Source: CAVPTL01 sp963708725 (GTDB lineage: Bacteria > Actinomycetota > Thermoleophilia > Gaiellales > JAICJC01). Taken from it: a stretch of 64,000 nucleotides of DNA. Below, piece by piece: positions 32,549 to 41,435 of the stretch. Location: contig CAVPTL010000008.1 of the NCBI GenBank assembly GCA_963708725.1, positions 682,001 through 746,000 on the forward strand, written 5' to 3'. The notes below the pieces were generated by a model. That model searched no databases. It was not told the origin of the DNA and was given only the letters and a program-made list of their open reading frames with translations. The translations under genes and the position numbers were made by a program. Position 1 is the stretch's first letter; the number at the start of each line of letters is the position of its first letter.

Positions 32549-33955
32549 GTGTCCGTTCTCGAGGAGTCGACCGAACCGCGAACCGCTCGGCGCGGACTGC
32601 GCCGTGGTTTCTCTGCGAAACCGGTGCTGTTCGTTGCCTTTGCGTTTGCGGTGATGGCCGATCCGGTTTCGTCGGTCGCCTACACGATCGAGGCGTCGTT
32701 GCGGTCGTTGAATGGGCACCTGAGCCTTTTGATGGCAACGCAGCTGATCGTGCTCGGGGTGATCGCCCTGGTGGACGTGAACTACTGGCAGTTGGTGGGG
32801 CGCTTTCCGCTGGGTGGCGGCTCGGCCCAGGCCGCCGGAAAGGCGTTCGGGGCCGGCTGGGTGTTTCTTCCGATCGGTGCTCTGGTCGTCGACTTCGTGC
32901 TCACGATTGCCATCTCTGTAGCCGCCGGCGGCAGCGCGTTCATTGCATACTTTCCAGCGCTCGCACCGGTTCGGATTGGGCTGGCCATGCTACTGCTACT
33001 CGGCGTTGCAGCAATTACGTGGTTTGGTCACGGGGGGCGCCTGGTCTTCGCGGTGATGACGATGGTGTTCGTTGCCATTGCCGTGGTGATGATCGTCCAG
33101 GGTTTCACACACCCTGCGGTGAGTCATGGAAGGGCGCCGATAACCGGCCCAACCGGGCCTCCGGTGCTCGCGGTGCTCTTGTCATTTCCGGTAGCCATGG
33201 CCCTGGCGACCGGCACCGAGGCGCCATCGACGGCGATCGGCCAGCTCGGCCAGCTCGGTGCGGTCGACCGCAGGCGTTTCGCTCGGGGAACGCTGATCCT
33301 CACGCTGGTGATCGTCGCCGCGCTCACGGTCGCGTTGACCGCCCTGGCGGTGCGCCTCCACGTCGGCATCCCGCGGCCGGACTCGACCCAGATCGCCGAC
33401 GTGGCCCACGCGGCGTCAGGAAACGGGGCGGTGTTCGCGTCGTTCCAAGCCGCCAGCGCGATGCTTCTCCTGGCCGCAGCCAGCTCGTCGTTTCAGGCCG
33501 GCCCGGGGCTTCTGAAGGCGCTATCTCGAGATCCCGCCAGCGCCGGAGTGGGGATCCTGCCGCGCGCGCTGGGCACGGCCAACCGCCACCACACTCCGTA
33601 CTGGTCGGTGGTCGTGTACCTCGTACTCTCTGGGCTGGTACTGCTCGCCGCCGGCGGCCACGAGCAAGAGCTCGTCCTGGTCTACGCGGTTGCGGTGTTC
33701 GTAAGCTTTCTCGCCGGCCTGTCGGCGATGGCGCGATTCTCGTTTCGCGAACGGCGGTTCGGCCTGGCGGCCATCAACGTGGCGGGCGCCGTGGCTGTCG
33801 CCTTCACTCTGGTCGTGAACCTGGCCCGCGGCTATCCCCTGCTGTCTCTTGCCGCCATGCTCATCGTTGCAGCGCTGCTCTACTCGGCATGGGTGAAACA
33901 GGGGCGACCCACGGGAATCGACGAGGTCGAGCGGCTGGCAGAGGCCGACACGTGA
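32549..33955 (+). CDS. KimA-like APC-superfamily transporter B
   Basis: The 468-aa paralogue of the protein at 27137 is highly similar along the membrane core: ADPVSSVAYTIEASLRSL, RFPLGGGSAQAAG, VDFVLTIAISVAAGGSAF, GTEAPSTAIGQLGQLG, AASSSFQAGPGLLKAL, GGHEQELVLVYAVAVF. Differences include a longer N-terminus and YPLLSLAAM near the end. GTG 32549 is preferred: it follows AAAGGGA, and upstream in-frame codons are the leader motif. Its TGA overlaps the ATG of paralogue C by one base (TGATG), so transporter and two-TM protein are co-translated. Confidence 0.82.
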   Translation: MSVLEESTEPRTARRGLRRGFSAKPVLFVAFAFAVMADPVSSVAYTIEASLRSLNGHLSLLMATQLIVLGVIALVDVNYWQLVGRFPLGGGSAQAAGKAFGAGWVFLPIGALVVDFVLTIAISVAAGGSAFIAYFPALAPVRIGLAMLLLLGVAAITWFGHGGRLVFAVMTMVFVAIAVVMIVQGFTHPAVSHGRAPITGPTGPPVLAVLLSFPVAMALATGTEAPSTAIGQLGQLGAVDRRRFARGTLILTLVIVAALTVALTALAVRLHVGIPRPDSTQIADVAHAASGNGAVFASFQAASAMLLLAAASSSFQAGPGLLKALSRDPASAGVGILPRALGTANRHHTPYWSVVVYLVLSGLVLLAAGGHEQELVLVYAVAVFVSFLAGLSAMARFSFRERRFGLAAINVAGAVAVAFTLVVNLARGYPLLSLAAMLIVAALLYSAWVKQGRPTGIDEVERLAEADT

Positions 33956-34719
33956 TGCGGTCAAAACGAGTGCCCAACGACATCCTCGCGCTCATACGTG
34001 AGGAACAGCCACGTGGCCCCGATCCTCTCGCGACGTCGTTGGGAAGCGGCCATCCGCTGGTCATCATCCACCGATCGATCAGCTCTGCCACCAGCCACGT
34101 GCGAACGTGCGTGTTGATCCTCGCGATCGCCGGAACGCTCGTGACCGTCAACCCCGAGTACGCCTACGCGACTGGTGCGGCAGCCATTCTCGTAGGCTGT
34201 GCGACCGGCGGCTGGATCGCGGTTGCGCGGCGGGTTCGTCGTGACCGGATCGACGACCTCATTCTCGCAGGCACCGTGCCGAGCGCACCGATAGTACGCA
34301 GCGAGATCCACCGGTTGTGTGATCCCCGCAACCGAGCGTCCCTCGCAGCGACACTCGAACGCGCACTCGACGCGGGGGAGCGATGGTCAGACCTGCTGCC
34401 CGCATCACGACCACCGCCAGGAGTCCGGAATCTCCCGCAAAACGCCGACCTGATCCGCATGATTTCGGCTGCCCTCAGAGATCAGCCGATGCCTCCTCGC
34501 CCCGTGGTCATGGTCGAACGATTGGTCCGCGGGGGGTACGGAGCGGTGGTGTACGGCGCAGAGCCCGACTGGCTCAGACGCGAGCTCGTGCGGATCTGGT
34601 TTGAGGTCCGTCGGAAGGCAGGTGATGGCACTCGAGCGGATGCCTGGTCTGCTGACGACTGTGCCCTTGGTGGGGCTGCTGGGATCCGGCGACAAGTACC
34701 CCCACGGATGTGCGATTAG
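33955..34719 (+). CDS. Two-TM protein, paralogue C
   Basis: The 254-aa protein has an N-terminal soluble stretch, two TM helices (about 51-66 and 74-90), then DLILAGTVPSAPIVRSEI, NRASLAATLERAL, NLPQNADLIRMISAAL and RPVVMVERLVRGG. These match the order of conserved segments in paralogues A and B. Coupled to transporter B by TGATG. The upstream continuation of its frame is only the shadow of transporter B and is not coding. Function unknown. Confidence 0.65.
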   Translation: MRSKRVPNDILALIREEQPRGPDPLATSLGSGHPLVIIHRSISSATSHVRTCVLILAIAGTLVTVNPEYAYATGAAAILVGCATGGWIAVARRVRRDRIDDLILAGTVPSAPIVRSEIHRLCDPRNRASLAATLERALDAGERWSDLLPASRPPPGVRNLPQNADLIRMISAALRDQPMPPRPVVMVERLVRGGYGAVVYGAEPDWLRRELVRIWFEVRRKAGDGTRADAWSADDCALGGAAGIRRQVPPRMCD

Positions 34720-34810
34720 ATCCGACAATTTCGGCTTGCGCGAGTACTGGGCACCTATTGAGGAGCCCGCGTAGCCACCGGCAGGGATTAGACTTCCGGC
34801 GGCGGCTTCC

Positions 34811-35719
34811 ATGCAGTTTGCAATCTCCATCCCGCAGTTCGTCGGTGACGGCTCCTTTGATCCCGCCGCCTTCCGAACCTACCTGCGCCGCGCGGAGGAA
34901 CTCGGCTTCGAAAGCGCGTGGACGCAGGAGCACACCTTCGGCTCCCATCCCGTTCTGAGCGCACTCGAAACGATGTCCTACGCGGCGGCGTGCACCGACA
35001 GCCTGCGGCTCGGGTGTGCGGTCTTCGTCACGCCGACGCGCAGTCCGGTGAATCTGGCGAGAGCCGTCAGCTCGCTCGACCAGCTCAGCCGTGGACGGAT
35101 CGAGATCGGGCTGGGGATTGGCGGCGATCGCGGGCTAGCCGCCTTCGGCGTGGAACCACGCGAGCGGGCGGCGAGGTTCGTCGAGGGCCTGCGGCTGATG
35201 AACGCGTTGTGGACGCAGGATCGGGTCTCGTTCGACGGCCGATTCTGGAAGCTGGACGGAGTCGCGATGGAACCAAAGCCGTTCCAAAAGCCCCGCCCCC
35301 CGATCTGGATTGGTGGTGGTCATCCCAATGCGCTGCGGCGGGCGGTCAAGTACGCCGACGGCTTCTACGGCGCCGGCAGTTCGACCATCCCGCAGTTCGC
35401 CGAGCGGGCGGCGATCGTTCGTGAGGAGCTCAACCGTCAGGGCCGTGACCCGTCCACCTTCCGCATCTCCAAGCGGGTGTACATCGCGGTGGACGACGAT
35501 TCTGCCCGAGCACGTCGCCGGATCTCGGCGGCCCTCGAAGCCCTGTACGGCACTGACCGGCTGGCCGCGGTTGCCGTGTCGGGGACGCCGGATGCGTGTG
35601 TCGAGAGCCTGCTCGAGATCAGGGCCGGCGGAGCGGAGCTGATTCAGTTCAACCCGATGTTCGACGACGCCGAGCAGATGGAGCGGTTCGCGGCCGAGAT
35701 CATTCCCCGCCTGAGCTGA
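34811..35719 (+). CDS. LLM-class F420-dependent oxidoreductase
   Basis: The 302-aa TIM-barrel protein has QFAISIPQFVGDG, FESAWTQEHTFGSHP, GCAVFVTPTRSPVNLARA, a GLGIGGDRGLAAFG loop and PPIWIGGGHPNALRRA. Those features match the actinobacterial F420-linked subgroup rather than luciferase itself. It probably transfers hydride from F420H2 to an unknown substrate. A TAGACT box lies 16 nt before the ATG. Confidence 0.88.
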   Translation: MQFAISIPQFVGDGSFDPAAFRTYLRRAEELGFESAWTQEHTFGSHPVLSALETMSYAAACTDSLRLGCAVFVTPTRSPVNLARAVSSLDQLSRGRIEIGLGIGGDRGLAAFGVEPRERAARFVEGLRLMNALWTQDRVSFDGRFWKLDGVAMEPKPFQKPRPPIWIGGGHPNALRRAVKYADGFYGAGSSTIPQFAERAAIVREELNRQGRDPSTFRISKRVYIAVDDDSARARRRISAALEALYGTDRLAAVAVSGTPDACVESLLEIRAGGAELIQFNPMFDDAEQMERFAAEIIPRLS

Positions 35720-35725
35720 CCCAGC

Positions 35726-35731
35726 TACGCT
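35726..35731 (+). promoter_or_regulatory. -10 box, leaderless phosphoesterase start
   Basis: TACGCT lies 6 nt before ATG 35738. Confidence 0.55.
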
Positions 35732-35737
35732 CGGTCG

Positions 35738-37141
35738 ATGCGGGGATTGCGGCTCCTTTTGATCGTCGACGCGCTGGCGCTGGCCGCCGGCTCGGCGTTC
35801 TCCGACCGGATCGTCGGCGCTGTCGTGATCGGCCCGGCGCTTCTGATCGGCGTCATCGTCGCGATCGCGTGTCTCAGTGCCGACCTCGTGCAACCGCGCA
35901 GGCGGATCGATGTCGTGTGCTCGTCGCTGACGATCGTCGCGCCGTTTCCCTTCCTCGCGCTCGGGTATCCGCTCGGCCCGCGGGCGGCAGCGGTGGCGGT
36001 GATCGTGCTTCAGGTGATCCCGCTCGTACGGGGAGGGCTCGGCGGTCGGCCCGCGGGCGCGGTGCCCGCAGGCTTTCGCAGGGTGCTCGCGGCGCTGGTG
36101 ATCACGACCGCGCTGCTCTTGATTACGGTGGCTGCGCTCGTTTGGTACGGAAACACCTACCTGCTGCGCCCGCCGGCGGCCGTGTTCAGCCGCGGCCCGT
36201 TCTTGACGCGGGTGACGACCACCGAGGCGCGTCTTGCGTGGTCGCTGAAGGATCCCGGCCCGGTCGTCACGTTGCATGCACTTGCGCCGGACGGTTCTCA
36301 GGCGACCGGCGCCGGAGGGCTGCTCCGCGGCTTGCAACCGGGTACACGCTATGTGTGGAGCGCCAATATCCACGGACGGTCGGCGGCGGCCGGCGCGTTC
36401 ACCACCGCGCCGCTCTCGACCGCCTCGCCGATCACGCTCGTGTCATTCGGCGACTACGGGTCGGGTAACGCGCATGAGTATGCAGTCGGTCGACTCGCGG
36501 CGGCCGTCGATCCGGCGCTCTTTCTGTCGGCGGGTGACAATGCTTACCTGCTGGCCGCTCCACCATTTCTCAACCGCGCGATCTTCGATCCGTTGCACGC
36601 GCTTCTCGGCGAGGCGCCGATGGTGGCGGCGCTGGGCGAGCACGACCTCGCCTACCGCGATGGCGCGGCGGTGATCTCGGCACTGCACCTCCCTGGGCAC
36701 CAGTACACCGTGCAGTACGGGCCGGTGCAGGTGGTGGTGCTCGGCCTCGAGGCAGACGCCTCGGCGTTGCGGTACGCCTCCAAGACGCTCGGAAACTGCC
36801 GGCCGGCGTGCCCGGTGCGGTTCGTGCTCACCCATCGGCCGATCTCTGCGGACAATCCGATCATGCCGCTCCTGCGTCAGCGCCACGTCGCGGCCATCCT
36901 CGCGGGCCACCTGCACCGCTACGAGCGGCACGTTCGCGCCGGCGTGCTCGAGTTCACGATCGGCACCGGTGGCGAAGGGCCCGGCGACGAGGCCAACACC
37001 CAGGCGACGCCGGACGCCCAGGTGTCGTTCCTCGCGTACGGCTTTCTGCGGATCGGAATCGACGGCGCCCACATCAGCTACCGGTTCGTTGACGACCACG
37101 GCCGGGTTCGTGATCAGATCGAACGGAGCATCGAGCCGTGA
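35738..37141 (+). CDS. Membrane-anchored metallophosphoesterase (purple acid phosphatase-like)
   Basis: The 467-aa protein has about four N-terminal TM helices up to residue 145, then a fibronectin-like domain (RGPFLTRVTTTEARLAW to GTRYVWSANI). A calcineurin-type phosphoesterase domain follows: SFGDYGSGN, LSAGDNAY, ALGEHDLAY, FVLTHRPIS and AGHLHRYERH. The third motif has Glu where GNHD/E is normal, so one metal-site residue differs. The catalytic domain probably faces outside. Overlaps the next gene by 4 nt. Confidence 0.82.
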   Translation: MRGLRLLLIVDALALAAGSAFSDRIVGAVVIGPALLIGVIVAIACLSADLVQPRRRIDVVCSSLTIVAPFPFLALGYPLGPRAAAVAVIVLQVIPLVRGGLGGRPAGAVPAGFRRVLAALVITTALLLITVAALVWYGNTYLLRPPAAVFSRGPFLTRVTTTEARLAWSLKDPGPVVTLHALAPDGSQATGAGGLLRGLQPGTRYVWSANIHGRSAAAGAFTTAPLSTASPITLVSFGDYGSGNAHEYAVGRLAAAVDPALFLSAGDNAYLLAAPPFLNRAIFDPLHALLGEAPMVAALGEHDLAYRDGAAVISALHLPGHQYTVQYGPVQVVVLGLEADASALRYASKTLGNCRPACPVRFVLTHRPISADNPIMPLLRQRHVAAILAGHLHRYERHVRAGVLEFTIGTGGEGPGDEANTQATPDAQVSFLAYGFLRIGIDGAHISYRFVDDHGRVRDQIERSIEP

Positions 37142-38223
37142 CCAGCGCCGAGCTGTTGCGCGCCGTCGTCGCCAACCACCGCTCGATCTTTCGTCGAAAC
37201 GCACTGGCGGCCGGCGGCCGGATCGAGCGCTTCGGTGCGGTTCAGCTGACGTACGCCGAGCGTGGCGGAGCGATTGTCTTCCCGAGCTCGCGGCGGGGTC
37301 TCGACCCGGTGGTGGAGCGGATCCGCGAGCTGCGGTTGCGCGATGTCGGCTGTTGGTCTCAGCGGCCCAATCCGCGATTGGGTGCCTACATGGTTGCCCA
37401 GGGATTCCAATGGGGCTGGCAGCCGCACTGGATGGCGCTCGATCTCGCCCATCTCAGCGACGAGCGATCCACGCTGGAGGTGATCGATCGACCCTCGCCG
37501 TACCCGCGCGGCCTACCGTACGCCGAGCGGGGACCGGATCCCGCCGCTGTGTCGCACCTGGCAGTCTGCAAGCAGGGGCAGCCGGTTGGGCATGTGGTGG
37601 TGAATCCGTGGCGCGGCGTCGCCGGTATCTACTCGATGGGGGTGGCCGAGTCCGCGCGGCGCCGAGGGATCGGCCGCGCGCTGGTGTTCGCGGCGTGTCG
37701 TCGGGCCCGCGCGCTGGGATGTACGCATGCGGTGCTCAACTCAACGGATCAGGGCGAGCCGGTGTATCGCGCGGTCGGCTTCGAATCGCTCGGCCGGGGC
37801 CAGACGTGGTGGCTCGCCCACGGACCGGCGCCCTCACTCCGGGCCGCGGCGCTCGCGCTTGCGATCGGAGACGGCGATCTGGTCGCACTTGCGATGCTCG
37901 ACCCGAGTGCCGAGGAGCTGGCTGCTCCGATCGCCGGCGACACCGGAGCGCTGCGGCTGGCGGTGCTGACCGGCCGCGGTGAGGTGGTCGAATGGATGCT
38001 CGAGCGTGCGCCCCAGCTCGCCGCCGAGCGGTTCTCACCCAGCGGCGGAACGCTCCTTCACCTGGCCGTCGCACAGGGAGATGCGGGCATGGTCGCCTTC
38101 GCGCTGGCCCACGGGGTCGATCCCTGGGCACTCGACCGCTCGTTCGGATCGACGGCCCGCAGCTGGGCGGAGCGCGTCGGCCGCCATGACCTGGCGGCCC
38201 TACTTCCGGACGCCACCGACTAA
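37138..38223 (+). CDS. GNAT acetyltransferase fused to ankyrin-like repeats
   Basis: The 361-aa product has a GNAT fold in the first 235 residues: VNPWRGVAGIYSMGVAES, then the acetyl-CoA loop RRRGIGRALVFAACRRARALG and YRAVGFESLGRG. Residues about 240-361 contain ankyrin-type helices: GDGDLVALAML, GALRLAVLTGRGEVVEWML, GTLLHLAVAQGDAGMVAFALAHG. The repeats could recruit a protein target for acetylation. GTG start inside the phosphoesterase stop indicates coupled translation. The fusion is uncommon; I know no characterised member. Confidence 0.78.
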   Translation: MTSAELLRAVVANHRSIFRRNALAAGGRIERFGAVQLTYAERGGAIVFPSSRRGLDPVVERIRELRLRDVGCWSQRPNPRLGAYMVAQGFQWGWQPHWMALDLAHLSDERSTLEVIDRPSPYPRGLPYAERGPDPAAVSHLAVCKQGQPVGHVVVNPWRGVAGIYSMGVAESARRRGIGRALVFAACRRARALGCTHAVLNSTDQGEPVYRAVGFESLGRGQTWWLAHGPAPSLRAAALALAIGDGDLVALAMLDPSAEELAAPIAGDTGALRLAVLTGRGEVVEWMLERAPQLAAERFSPSGGTLLHLAVAQGDAGMVAFALAHGVDPWALDRSFGSTARSWAERVGRHDLAALLPDATD

Positions 38224-38226
38224 CCT
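38221..38226 (+). promoter_or_regulatory. -10 box, leaderless fprA start
   Basis: TAACCT overlaps the previous stop codon region and lies 6 nt before GTG 38233. Confidence 0.5.
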
Positions 38227-38232
38227 TCAATC

Positions 38233-39642
38233 GTGTCCGAGATGCCGCCAGACTCCACCGATTCATCGCCGATTCGGGTCGCCGTGGTCGGCTCTGGCCC
38301 GGCGGGCTTCTACGCCGCCGGGCAACTCCTGACCAAGGGCGCCGAGGTCGACATGTTCGAGCGCCTGCCGACGCCGTGGGGTCTCGTGCGGCTCGGTGTC
38401 GCTCCGGATCACCCCAAGATCAAGGCCGTCTCGCGGGTGTTCGAGAAGATCGCCGACCGCCCGGGGTTTCGGTTTTTCGGTAACGTCGAAATCGGGCGCG
38501 ACCTGTCACGTGACGACCTTCGCCACCACTACCACGCGGTCGTGTGGAGCGTCGGCGCCCAGCTCGACCGCCAGCTCGGAATCCCCGGTGAAGATCTGCC
38601 CGGCTCACTGTCGGCGACGGCCTTCGTCGCCTGGTACAACGGGCACCCCGACTATCGCGATCTCGAGCCCGATCTCAACACCGAGCGGATCGTGATCGTC
38701 GGCAACGGGAATGTCGCGGTCGACTGTGCGCGCATGCTGGCGCTGACGCGCGAGGAGCTGCGGGTCACCGACACGCTCGACCATGCGATCGATGCGATCG
38801 CGGCCTCCCCGGTCAAGGAGATCGTGGTGCTCGGGCGTCGCGGTCCCGCGCAGGCGGCGTTCACCAACCCCGAGCTGCTGGAGCTGGGCGAGATGGCCGG
38901 TGCCGATATCGAGGTCAACGCGGCGGAGCTCGAACTCGATCCCATCAGCGAAGCGTCAATCTCAGGCGACGGCGCATCGATTCCCCGCCGAAACGTGGAG
39001 GTGCTGCGCGAATACGCGAAGCGCACACCCGACGGCAAGCCCCGCAAGGTCATCCTGCGGTTTTGCGCCTCGCCGATCGAGCTGCGCGGTGCGGGGCGAG
39101 TCGAGGAAGTCGTGGTGGCAAGAAATCGGCTCGAGCCCGATCCGTCCGGGCGGCTACAGGCGGTGCCGACTGACGACCACGAGGTGATCAAGACGGGACT
39201 CGTGCTGCGCTCGGTTGGATACCGCGGCACTCCGCTCGACGGCGTGCCGTTTGACGACCGCCGCGCGGTGATTCCCAACAACGACGGCCGGGTGATCGAC
39301 GGCGCCGGTGAGCTGGTGCCGGGCGAGTACTGCGCGGGATGGATCAAGCGCGGGCCAAGCGGCGTGATCGGCACCAACAAGAAGGACGCCAACGAATCGG
39401 TCGAGCTGTTGTGGGAGGACGCCGAGGCGGGATTTCTGACGACTCCCCCGCAGCCGGACCCGGTCGCGATCGAGACGCTCGTGTTCGAGCGCGCGCCGGA
39501 AGCGATCGAGTATGAGGGGTGGAGGGCAATCGACGCTCACGAACGCGCCTCGGGGGAGCCACACGGTCGACCGCGCATCAAACTGTGTAACTGGGATGAC
39601 CTGCTGCACCACGGCCGCCCCAAAAGCACGGCCGGCGCCTGA
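38233..39642 (+). CDS. fprA: Ferredoxin/adrenodoxin-type NADP+ reductase (FprA-like)
   Basis: The 469-aa flavoprotein has FAD motif VAVVGSGPAGFYAAGQL (about 15-31), the family stretch YGV-like TPWGLVRLGVAPDHPKIK (about 55-72), the NADP motif VIVGNGNVAVDCARML (about 155), VVLGRRGPAQAAFT and a C-terminal CAGWIKRGPSGVIGTNK. It transfers electrons between NADPH and a ferredoxin, for example to cytochromes P450, as in the mycobacterial enzyme. No ferredoxin gene is adjacent. Confidence 0.93.
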   Translation: MSEMPPDSTDSSPIRVAVVGSGPAGFYAAGQLLTKGAEVDMFERLPTPWGLVRLGVAPDHPKIKAVSRVFEKIADRPGFRFFGNVEIGRDLSRDDLRHHYHAVVWSVGAQLDRQLGIPGEDLPGSLSATAFVAWYNGHPDYRDLEPDLNTERIVIVGNGNVAVDCARMLALTREELRVTDTLDHAIDAIAASPVKEIVVLGRRGPAQAAFTNPELLELGEMAGADIEVNAAELELDPISEASISGDGASIPRRNVEVLREYAKRTPDGKPRKVILRFCASPIELRGAGRVEEVVVARNRLEPDPSGRLQAVPTDDHEVIKTGLVLRSVGYRGTPLDGVPFDDRRAVIPNNDGRVIDGAGELVPGEYCAGWIKRGPSGVIGTNKKDANESVELLWEDAEAGFLTTPPQPDPVAIETLVFERAPEAIEYEGWRAIDAHERASGEPHGRPRIKLCNWDDLLHHGRPKSTAGA

Positions 39643-39648
39643 CGAGGG

Positions 39649-40983
39649 ATGTCGCGGGCTCCGACATTCGCTCTGGGCCTGGCAGTTGCGATGGTGCTCG
39701 CGGACTCTTCGATCGTCATCCTCGCGCTGCCGGAGATCCTCGTCCACTACAACGTCTCGATCAACGACGTCGCGTGGGTGCTGACCCTTTTCAACCTCGT
39801 GCTCGCCATCGTGGCGGTGCCCGCTGCGCACCTCGCCCGCCGTCGCGCCCCGGCCGCATTTTGCCGGGTGGGGCTGGTCGTGTTTGCGGCCGCATCGCTG
39901 GGATGTGCGGTGGCCCCGAGCTTCTCGTGGCTTTTGGCGTCGCGAGGTGTCCAGGCCATCGGTGGGGCGGCAGCCATCTGCGCGGCGCTCGAGCTGTTGC
40001 CGTCGGCGACCGGCAGTGAGCGCAGGGCGATCGCGGTCTGGTCGGCGGCCGGAGTGATCGGGGCCGCTGCCGGCCCTGCAATCGGCGGCATTCTCACCGA
40101 CACCATCTCTTGGAAGGCAATCTTCGCCGTCCAGGTGCCGCTGGCGTTGGTGGCGTTGGTGTTCATCCCGCGCTCGGAGCAGCGCCCGCTGATCATGCCC
40201 GCTGCCGACCGGCCGGACGTGCCGGCAAACGTCGCGCTCGGACTGGTGTCCGCGTCGCTCACCGCGGCGCTCTTTCTGATTGTGCTCTTGCTGATCAACG
40301 GTTGGGGGCACACTCCACTCGAGGCCGCGGGGGTCGTCACGGTGATGCCGCTCGCGGCGCTCGCGATCTATCGCCTGCTCCCGGCGGCCGGCTCGCCCAA
40401 GGCCCGGGCCGCCGGTGGTGCTGTGCTGATCGGCGGCGGGTTGCTCTCGCTGGCGGTGCTCCCCGGCGCGAGCTGGTGGTGGCTGGTGCTGCCACAGATC
40501 GCGATCGGCGCGGGGTTGGCGCTGGCGATCAGCGCGCTCACGGCCACCGCGCTGGCCGGTCGCTCACCGCTTGGGATTCACGGTGGATGGACGATCGCCG
40601 CTCGCCATGCGGGGATCTGCATCGGCCTGCTGATCCTGACGCCGATCTTTACCAACCAGCTCGATACGCAGGCCGCCGCCGCCGAGGCTTCGGCCACCAA
40701 GCTCGTGCTCGAATCGTCGCTCAGCATCTCCGACAAGATCGACCTCGGAGGTCGTCTCGCCGACCTGGTCGGTACAGCGCCGGTGACCAAGCCGCCCAAC
40801 CTCGACTCGGCGTTCAAGCCACTGGGCAATAGCCCCGAGGTGCGGCAGCTGCACGCGTCGGTCACCGACCAGATCGAGCGCGCCGTGACCCGTGCCTTCT
40901 CGCTGCCGTTTGCGCTGGCAGCAGTGATGGCGCTGCTGGCGCTGGTCCCGTTGGCGTTCGTGAAGGTGCGGGTGAGGGCGTGA
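39649..40983 (+). CDS. MFS transporter
   Basis: The 444-aa protein has the DHA2-like opening LADSSIVILALPEILVHY, then WVLTLFNLVLAIVAVP, GPAIGGILTDTISW (motif C) and about 14 hydrophobic segments. The usual GDRFGRR loop is replaced by AHLARRRAP, so coupling may differ. A long hydrophilic segment near 350-410 separates the last helices. Overlaps the next gene by 4 nt. Substrate unknown. Confidence 0.82.
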   Translation: MSRAPTFALGLAVAMVLADSSIVILALPEILVHYNVSINDVAWVLTLFNLVLAIVAVPAAHLARRRAPAAFCRVGLVVFAAASLGCAVAPSFSWLLASRGVQAIGGAAAICAALELLPSATGSERRAIAVWSAAGVIGAAAGPAIGGILTDTISWKAIFAVQVPLALVALVFIPRSEQRPLIMPAADRPDVPANVALGLVSASLTAALFLIVLLLINGWGHTPLEAAGVVTVMPLAALAIYRLLPAAGSPKARAAGGAVLIGGGLLSLAVLPGASWWWLVLPQIAIGAGLALAISALTATALAGRSPLGIHGGWTIAARHAGICIGLLILTPIFTNQLDTQAAAAEASATKLVLESSLSISDKIDLGGRLADLVGTAPVTKPPNLDSAFKPLGNSPEVRQLHASVTDQIERAVTRAFSLPFALAAVMALLALVPLAFVKVRVRA

Positions 40984-41435
40984 TCGGCGACCGCTGGTTT
41001 ATCGCGATCGCCTGCGCGTTGGCGATCACCCCGGTGGCCGTGAACGTTGCGGCCGGCGGGCGTGACTACAAGCCGACCGCTTCTGGAAACCCGTGCGACG
41101 CGCGCACCTGGGCGCCGACACATTCGCTCGACGACGTGCTCAGCCAGGCGGCCCTGTCGGCGCTCGACGGTGCCGCGTGTCAGCTCAACGTCCCGGCCGA
41201 GACCCTCGGTCTGGCGCTGACCAGCGACAGCGAGCTGAATCAGTTCAAGCGTGACCACCACCTGTCCAAAGCCGACATCGATGATGCTGCCCGGGCCGGT
41301 CTCAACCGCGCGGTGGACGACGGTGAGAACAGCGGCCGGATCAACGCGGTCGAGGCGTTCGCGTTGCGGCTGGCCGTGCGTGGTGTCCCGGTGGATCGGT
41401 TGTTGCAGCTCGTCCGCGATCATTTGTACGGATGA
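40980..41435 (+). CDS. Small secreted or membrane-anchored protein of unknown function
   Basis: The 151-aa protein starts with a hydrophobic segment WFIAIACALAITPVAVNVAA, a signal peptide or anchor. A soluble helical domain with two Cys residues follows (NPCDARTW and GAACQL), which could form a disulphide outside the cell. No known domain recognised. GTG start overlaps the MFS stop, and its end overlaps the LLM gene start by 4 nt, so the three genes form one operon. Confidence 0.6.
   Translation: MIGDRWFIAIACALAITPVAVNVAAGGRDYKPTASGNPCDARTWAPTHSLDDVLSQAALSALDGAACQLNVPAETLGLALTSDSELNQFKRDHHLSKADIDDAARAGLNRAVDDGENSGRINAVEAFALRLAVRGVPVDRLLQLVRDHLYG

Noticed and set aside
31864..34719. Very long plus-strand frame (951 codons)
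   Set aside because: Up to 33954 it is the shadow of transporter B and of two-TM B. Only the final 254 codons (from ATG 33955) are a real gene.
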